From Pseudomonadota bacterium (GTDB lineage: Bacteria > Desulfobacterota > WTBG01 > CAIYCZ01): 18,681 nucleotides of DNA. Made by a program: the position numbers and the translations under genes. The stretch covers positions 1 through 18,681 of the forward strand of contig JAPLIX010000398.1 in NCBI GenBank assembly GCA_026388865.1. Direction: 5' to 3'. Positions 15,548-18,681 of this stretch are shown piece after piece (within the stretch, counting starts at the first letter, position 1; each line of letters begins with the position of its first letter). The notes under the pieces were generated by a model that made no database searches, was not told the origin of the DNA, and was given only the letters and a program-made list of their open reading frames with translations.

Positions 15548-16177
15548 TCAAAGTCTTAATCGCACAACCTTTCTTGAATTATGCAATTCTGACATAAGCT
15601 TCATATACAGTTCCACGGCTTCATCCCGCTCATCGCCGAAAGCATATTCCCCGTCATTGTCAACGCCCTGCTCAAGCATTTCAGTAAGAATTGCATCCCA
15701 GTCTGCGTTTCTTAAGATTGCTGCTTCTTCTTCATTGATAATGCCGCGCTGCACGCCTTCATCAATATTTTTTCCCTCCGGCGGCGGGTCAAAAACCGTG
15801 TCATCGCCACCCTGCCAGCGGTGAATCTGCCACTTCAAATCTTCCAGGCCGTAAAAAACCCTGCACGGTTCTTTGTCTGTGACCTCAAGAACTGAAAACC
15901 CCATGGCTGATACTTCTTCATATTCTGGCATATCAAGGGGTTCCATGAACGGCATCACCAGGGCCTTTTCCCCGGACTCTTTGTCTGTAATTTTTACCGG
16001 GTACAGGGCAAAGCCGACATTGCCGCACGCTTCGCAGTCAAAAAAGTTTACCTCGTCATTAAAAATTTTATTATCAAGATTATGGTCTTCACCGGTGGTG
16101 ATTTCCGTCCAGAGCTCTCGCTCAAAGATGTTTTCGCATTTATTGCATTGCAGGATCGCGCTGTGCCTGGTGTACAT
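15548..16177 (-). CDS. CpXC-type zinc-ribbon protein
   Basis: A 209-residue protein whose N-terminal part looks like the CpXC domain. It has CNKC (Cys11, Cys14), then FERELWTEITTGEDHNLDNK and a second pair CEAC (Cys48, Cys51), consistent with a four-Cys zinc site. The middle is acidic with VMPFMEPLDMPEYEE. The C-terminal part has a helical, acidic region with DNDGEYAFGDERDEAVELYM. No catalytic motif is seen. The domain's function is not known to me. AGGAG lies ten bases before the ATG. It is 67 bases upstream of the MBL gene on the same strand, so they could form an operon. Confidence 0.7.
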   Translation of the reverse strand: MYTRHSAILQCNKCENIFERELWTEITTGEDHNLDNKIFNDEVNFFDCEACGNVGFALYPVKITDKESGEKALVMPFMEPLDMPEYEEVSAMGFSVLEVTDKEPCRVFYGLEDLKWQIHRWQGGDDTVFDPPPEGKNIDEGVQRGIINEEEAAILRNADWDAILTEMLEQGVDNDGEYAFGDERDEAVELYMKLMSELHNSRKVVRLRL

Positions 16178-16276
16178 GTATGCATGGCTCCTTTTCGAAT
16201 GTGAAGCAGGCTCTCTATTGCGTGGCTGTCAGGTGATACCAACCAGTGGTACTGCTCATGAGGTGATAAGTATAGT

Positions 16277-16305
16277 AACATATAAACAATGCCACGGGTA
16301 ATCAA
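16277..16305 (-). promoter_or_regulatory. Candidate promoter for the CpXC gene
   Basis: The minus strand reads TTGATT (16305-16300), a 17-base spacer and TATGTT (16282-16277). This would leave a 5' leader of about 90 to 95 bases before the ATG. The rest of the 282-base gap between the CpXC and antitoxin genes holds no open frame I trust. Confidence 0.35.
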
Positions 16306-16385
16306 TTATAAAAAGTGCGGTGCCTATCAGTGATCATAAACTTACTATCTCTCCCTTATTCGCGTTTCTACTGCAGTTTTCTTTA

Positions 16386-16427
16386 TTGACAGCCGTTGTT
16401 TAAAGTAATACTGTTAGAAAGTAATAC
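16386..16427 (+). promoter_or_regulatory. Promoter and candidate operator of the AbrB-PIN module
   Basis: TTGACA (16386-16391) is a perfect -35 box, with a 17-base spacer to TACTGT (16409-16414). The ten-base direct repeat AAAGTAATAC occurs at 16402-16411 and 16418-16427, spaced 16 bases, and straddles the -10 box. Antitoxins of this kind usually bind and repress their own promoter, so the repeat is a plausible operator. Confidence 0.6.
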
Positions 16428-16459
16428 CTTTTACTTCTTACACAAAAGGAGGCATGTTC

Positions 16460-16684
16460 ATGCGCGTTACCATTAAAGGACAGGTCACTATTCCCCGGGA
16501 TGTTCGTGAAAAGCTGGGAATCGTCCCCCATTGCGAGGTTGATTTTAAGGAAGAAAAGGACCGTGTGTATCTTGTCAGAAAGACGGGCAAAAGCACGAAG
16601 CGCAAAAGCAAATTTAGCCGGTTCAGGGGAGTGGCGACGGTCAAGATGACTACCGATGAAATCATGGCACTAACCAGGGGATAA
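16460..16684 (+). CDS. AbrB/MazE-fold antitoxin (VapB-like)
   Basis: A 74-residue protein with the swapped-hairpin SpoVT-AbrB DNA-binding domain at the N terminus: MRVTIKGQVTIPRDVREKLG, then CEVDFKEEKDRVYLVRK. The C-terminal tail (KRKSKFSRFRGVAT and a short MTTDEIMALTRG helix) is the usual toxin-binding part. AAAGGAGG lies seven bases before the ATG at 16460; the ATG at 16454 is too close to the site. Its stop is two bases before the PIN toxin. It should neutralise that toxin and repress the operon. Confidence 0.92.
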   Translation: MRVTIKGQVTIPRDVREKLGIVPHCEVDFKEEKDRVYLVRKTGKSTKRKSKFSRFRGVATVKMTTDEIMALTRG

Positions 16685-16686
16685 CC

Positions 16687-17091
16687 ATGCGCGGCGTTCT
16701 TGTCGATTCCAGCATCATTCTTGATGTTTTTGAAAACGATCCGGTATGGGCAGACTGGTCTGAGGCAGCCCTTGATAACTACTCCACAAGGATGCCGCTG
16801 TTTATAAACCCGGTTATCTACGGGGAAGTGTCGATCGGCTTTCAGCGCATTGAGGAGCTGGAGGAGGCACTTGCCGGGTGCGGGTTGCGGATGCTGGCGA
16901 TACCCAGGGAGGCACTTTTTCTCGCGGGCAAAGCCTATTTGAAATACCGCAGACGCAAAGGCAGCAAGGCCTCGCCTCTGCCTGACTTTTTCATCGGCGC
17001 CCATGCCGCAGTGGAAAACCTGCTATTGATGACACGGGATGTAAAGCGCATAAAAACATATTTTCCGACTGTCAAAACAGTAGCTCCATAG
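16687..17091 (+). CDS. PIN-domain toxin (VapC-like ribonuclease)
   Basis: A 134-residue PIN-domain protein, a metal-dependent endoribonuclease of toxin-antitoxin systems. The four acidic catalytic residues are visible: Asp7 (VLVDSSIILDV), Glu47 (NPVIYGEVS), Asp100 (LPDFFIGAHA) and Asp118 (MTRDVKR). Length fits VapC. It starts two bases after the antitoxin stop, so translation is coupled. Targets in other systems are tRNAs or rRNA, but the target here is unknown. All active-site positions are present, so it should be functional. Confidence 0.93.
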   Translation: MRGVLVDSSIILDVFENDPVWADWSEAALDNYSTRMPLFINPVIYGEVSIGFQRIEELEEALAGCGLRMLAIPREALFLAGKAYLKYRRRKGSKASPLPDFFIGAHAAVENLLLMTRDVKRIKTYFPTVKTVAP

Positions 17092-17108
17092 AATTGATGC
17101 CAGGCACA

Positions 17109-17130
17109 AAATAGGCGCCGGGCCCTATTT
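17109..17130. terminator. Symmetrical hairpin after the PIN toxin
   Basis: AAATAGG (17109-17115) and CCTATTT (17124-17130) form a seven-pair stem around a GC-rich eight-base loop. With A/T on both flanks it could work as a weak terminator between the two toxin-antitoxin modules. Confidence 0.4.
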
Positions 17131-17175
17131 ACTCCCGCAGAGCAGATTATCGCTACAGCCAAAGAATCTTCCCGC

Positions 17176-17205
17176 TTGACAACATTGTCCGGTATGACAT
17201 ATGGT
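17176..17205 (+). promoter_or_regulatory. Promoter and candidate operator of the RHH-MazF module
   Basis: TTGACA (17176-17181), an 18-base spacer and TATGGT (17200-17205) form a good sigma-70 promoter 20 bases before the antitoxin ATG. Overlapping the -35 box is the inverted repeat GACAA-CA-TTGTC (17178-17189), a plausible binding site for the ribbon-helix-helix antitoxin. Confidence 0.6.
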
Positions 17206-17224
17206 AATACCAGGAGGTAAATGT

Positions 17225-17467
17225 ATGGGAAGAGCAAAAATAGCCATATCGCTTGATCAGCAGCTCCTCTATCGCCTTGACAGCCTGGTAAAGAAAGAAC
17301 GATTTCCCAACAGAAGTCAGGCTATACAGGAAGCAGTTGAAGAAAAACTGGAACGGATGAACAAAAGCCGTCTTGCGCAGGAGTGCGCCAGGCTTGATCC
17401 AGCCTTTGAAAAAGCCCTGGCTGAAGAAGGGCTGTCTGAGGAGATTTCTGAATGGCCAGAATATTAA
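17225..17467 (+). CDS. Ribbon-helix-helix antitoxin (MazE/CopG type)
   Basis: An 80-residue protein with an N-terminal ribbon-helix-helix fold: the strand RAKIAISLDQQLLYRLD, then helices FPNRSQAIQEAVEEKLERM (the NRSQAI motif is typical). The C-terminal acidic tail (EEGLSEEISEWPEY) would wrap the toxin. AGGAGG is seven bases before the ATG at 17225; the in-frame ATG at 17201 lies inside the promoter and is rejected. It overlaps the toxin gene by 16 bases. Confidence 0.9.
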   Translation: MGRAKIAISLDQQLLYRLDSLVKKERFPNRSQAIQEAVEEKLERMNKSRLAQECARLDPAFEKALAEEGLSEEISEWPEY

Positions 17468-17790
17468 GGGGAGAGATTCGCTGGGCTGACTTGAATCCGG
17501 TGCGCGGCCGTGAACAGGCTGGCCTGCGGCCGGTACTCATCCTGAGTCAGGATGTTTTTAATGAGCGATCGGGTACGGTCATTGGGATGGCAATTACCAG
17601 CCAGCAGCAGCATGCAGGGTTTCCGCTCACCTTAGAGTTGAAAGCTGCTGGATTGCCTAAGCGCTCCTGGCTGAAAATCGGTCAGATAAGAACCCTTGCC
17701 ACGGAAAGAATCGGCAAAAAGCTCAGCCATGTGGCTCCCGAAGAATTGGCTCAGGCTATCGAAGGCTTAAATGAAATTATAGGAACGTGA
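17452..17790 (+). CDS. MazF/PemK-family toxin (mRNA interferase)
   Basis: A 112-residue MazF-like endoribonuclease that cuts RNA at short sequences. It starts MARILRGEIRWADLNPVRG, followed by EQAGLRPVLILSQDVFN and GTVIGMAITSQ. Arg26 and Thr49 sit where the catalytic Arg and Thr lie in Bacillus MazF. The C-terminal part WLKIGQIRTLATERIGKKLS is the family signature. GGAG lies eight bases before the ATG within the antitoxin gene, so the two are translationally coupled. All key residues are present. The cut sequence cannot be told from this. Confidence 0.93.
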   Translation: MARILRGEIRWADLNPVRGREQAGLRPVLILSQDVFNERSGTVIGMAITSQQQHAGFPLTLELKAAGLPKRSWLKIGQIRTLATERIGKKLSHVAPEELAQAIEGLNEIIGT

Positions 17791-18006
17791 TGGTCAGTTC
17801 AATTGTAAAATTCGCTAACAAAACTATATTAGTTGATAGTTAGGGTTTGACCCCATTTTCATTCCAAAGACTGCAAGACTGAGAAAGTCGTACCAGGTGA
17901 TCCCGAATAGAGCCGAGGTAGACTTCAAACGCAAAACAACTTCACCCAACAAATGTAAGTGAAAAATAGGAACAGTCTGTTCCCCGATGGTTCCTTCAAT
18001 GAATCC
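17791..18006. other. Gene-free stretch with short palindromes
   Basis: No open frame of note lies in these 216 bases. Two short phrases stand out: TAGGGTTTGACCCCATTTT at 17841-17859 and the palindrome GGAACAGTCTGTTCC at 17969-17983, seven-base arms around a central T. They resemble short interspersed phrases I have seen near REP-associated transposases in similar genomes, but no transposase is present. They could also be parts of a terminator or operator for the flanking genes. Confidence 0.5.
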
Positions 18007-18675
18007 CTATACCTCTATGCGTGTTGGCTGCCAACGCACATAATTACTGTCGTGAGGATTGGTATGGATAAATTGATCTGTCGCCAATTGAGATAGTCTC
18101 GATGGTTCCAACCTTACAGCTGCAAAAGGGTTGTGATAGACTTCGAGGCCGAGGCCATACTGTGATGTTTCTTTCAGCACGGCAACAAAACCCAGAGCAC
18201 GACACGTGTTTCTCGATACTTTGCGCTTTCCCATGAAGCCAGCACCCAAAGGAACAATCGCACCACCTGAGGGCGCAGGCATTCCGAACCGGTATCCGTA
18301 GTCCCCAAACATCGCTTTAGTTACGGTCCAACCGTCGATATAGTTCAAAAAACCAGCGTTATTGTACAGGACGACTCCCGTAGCCAGACCAGCACGGTAG
18401 CAGGACTTGAGCTGAATATACGCTTCAGCGATTTGATGTCGGATCCGCTCGGAGGGGCATTCCATTCCGGGTGTATCCTCATCCCGCAAAGACGCAGCAT
18501 TCACTCTTCGGTCTTCATCGTTTTCATCGAGTTGTTTGACCTCCACGAGAACGTCTACGGAAGATATCGTTATTTCATAATCAGGCGTTTTTGTCTCACC
18601 TTCGGGGATTCTTCGCCAAGCTATTCCCCGTGTCTCGCAAAGTCGCTCAAAGAGTTGCTCCGATTTTGTCAGCAT
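18007..18675 (-). CDS. PD-(D/E)XK nuclease-like protein of unknown function
   Basis: A 222-residue protein I do not recognise as a named family. Near the N terminus it has Pro31-Asp32 (KTPDYEITI) and Glu45-x-Lys47 (LVEVKQL) separated by a short hydrophobic strand. This is the layout of the PD-(D/E)XK nuclease fold, with Glu6 or Glu10 as a possible extra ligand. The remainder has VVLYNNAG, a GAIVPLGAG loop and an Asn/His-rich C terminus. No methyltransferase or helicase is next to it. The ATG at 18675 lies six bases from the edge and lacks a well-spaced ribosome-binding site, so the gene may start further out and be partial here. Confidence 0.6.
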   Translation of the reverse strand: MLTKSEQLFERLCETRGIAWRRIPEGETKTPDYEITISSVDVLVEVKQLDENDEDRRVNAASLRDEDTPGMECPSERIRHQIAEAYIQLKSCYRAGLATGVVLYNNAGFLNYIDGWTVTKAMFGDYGYRFGMPAPSGGAIVPLGAGFMGKRKVSRNTCRALGFVAVLKETSQYGLGLEVYHNPFAAVRLEPSRLSQLATDQFIHTNPHDSNYVRWQPTRIEV

Positions 18676-18681
18676 CCTCGT

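Noticed and set aside
16438..17004. Minus-strand frame of 188 codons
   Set aside because: It is antisense to the AbrB-PIN module, whose genes have good ribosome-binding sites and intact catalytic residues.
17201..17224. Earlier ATG for the ribbon-helix-helix antitoxin
   Set aside because: It falls inside the promoter -10 region and the ribosome-binding site lies after it.

Overview
The window is a chromosomal piece of a Gram-negative-type bacterium, most likely a member of the Desulfobacterota (the old Deltaproteobacteria). This is judged from the wording of SecY, L5 and EF-Tu, the four-tRNA leader before tuf, encoded CCA tails, type A RNase P RNA and a PilT ATPase. The placement rests on recognition of protein wording, not on a tree.

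Positions 1-11555 (all minus strand) hold a housekeeping superoperon. Read in the direction of transcription it is tRNA-Thr(UGU), tRNA-Tyr, tRNA-Gly, tRNA-Thr(GGU), tuf (EF-Tu), then the S10 operon (S10, L3, L4, L23, L2, S19, L22, S3, L16, L29, S17) and the spc operon (L14, L24, L5, S14, S8, L6, L18, S5, L30, L15, SecY). Gene order is canonical and spacing is tight, with several ATGA/GTGA-type overlaps. SecY runs off the left edge. The striking defect is that tuf is broken. About 40 nt that encode the conserved segment between switch I and the DCPGH motif are absent, which shifts the frame. The upstream tRNAs are those that normally precede one tuf copy (tufB type), while the downstream S10 operon normally follows the other copy (after rpsL-rpsG-fusA). 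This suggests an assembly join, or a recombination, between two near-identical tuf genes.

Positions 11556-13500 (minus) hold an AT-rich leader, tRNA-Val(CAC), a small coiled-coil protein of unknown role containing an exact heptad-unit duplication, and a PilT-like type IV pilus ATPase with its own candidate promoter. A perfect 37-bp tandem duplication sits between pilT and the divergently transcribed RNase P RNA gene (rnpB, plus strand, 13641-14025).

Positions 14089-16180 hold an HD-domain hydrolase (plus), a YycJ/WalJ-like metallo-beta-lactamase-fold hydrolase (minus) and a CpXC-type zinc-ribbon protein (minus).

Positions 16380-18681 look accessory. Two adjacent toxin-antitoxin modules of different families lie on the plus strand: AbrB-type antitoxin with PIN toxin (VapBC-like), and ribbon-helix-helix antitoxin with MazF/PemK toxin. 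Each has a candidate promoter and a repeat where an operator would be expected. Next come a gene-free stretch with short palindromes and a minus-strand protein with PD-(D/E)XK nuclease-like motifs that may continue past the right edge. No CRISPR array, insertion sequence or prophage gene was seen. I found no clear new multi-gene system. The items most worth a second look are the tuf junction, the 37-bp repeat and the orphan nuclease-like protein beside the toxin-antitoxin pair.
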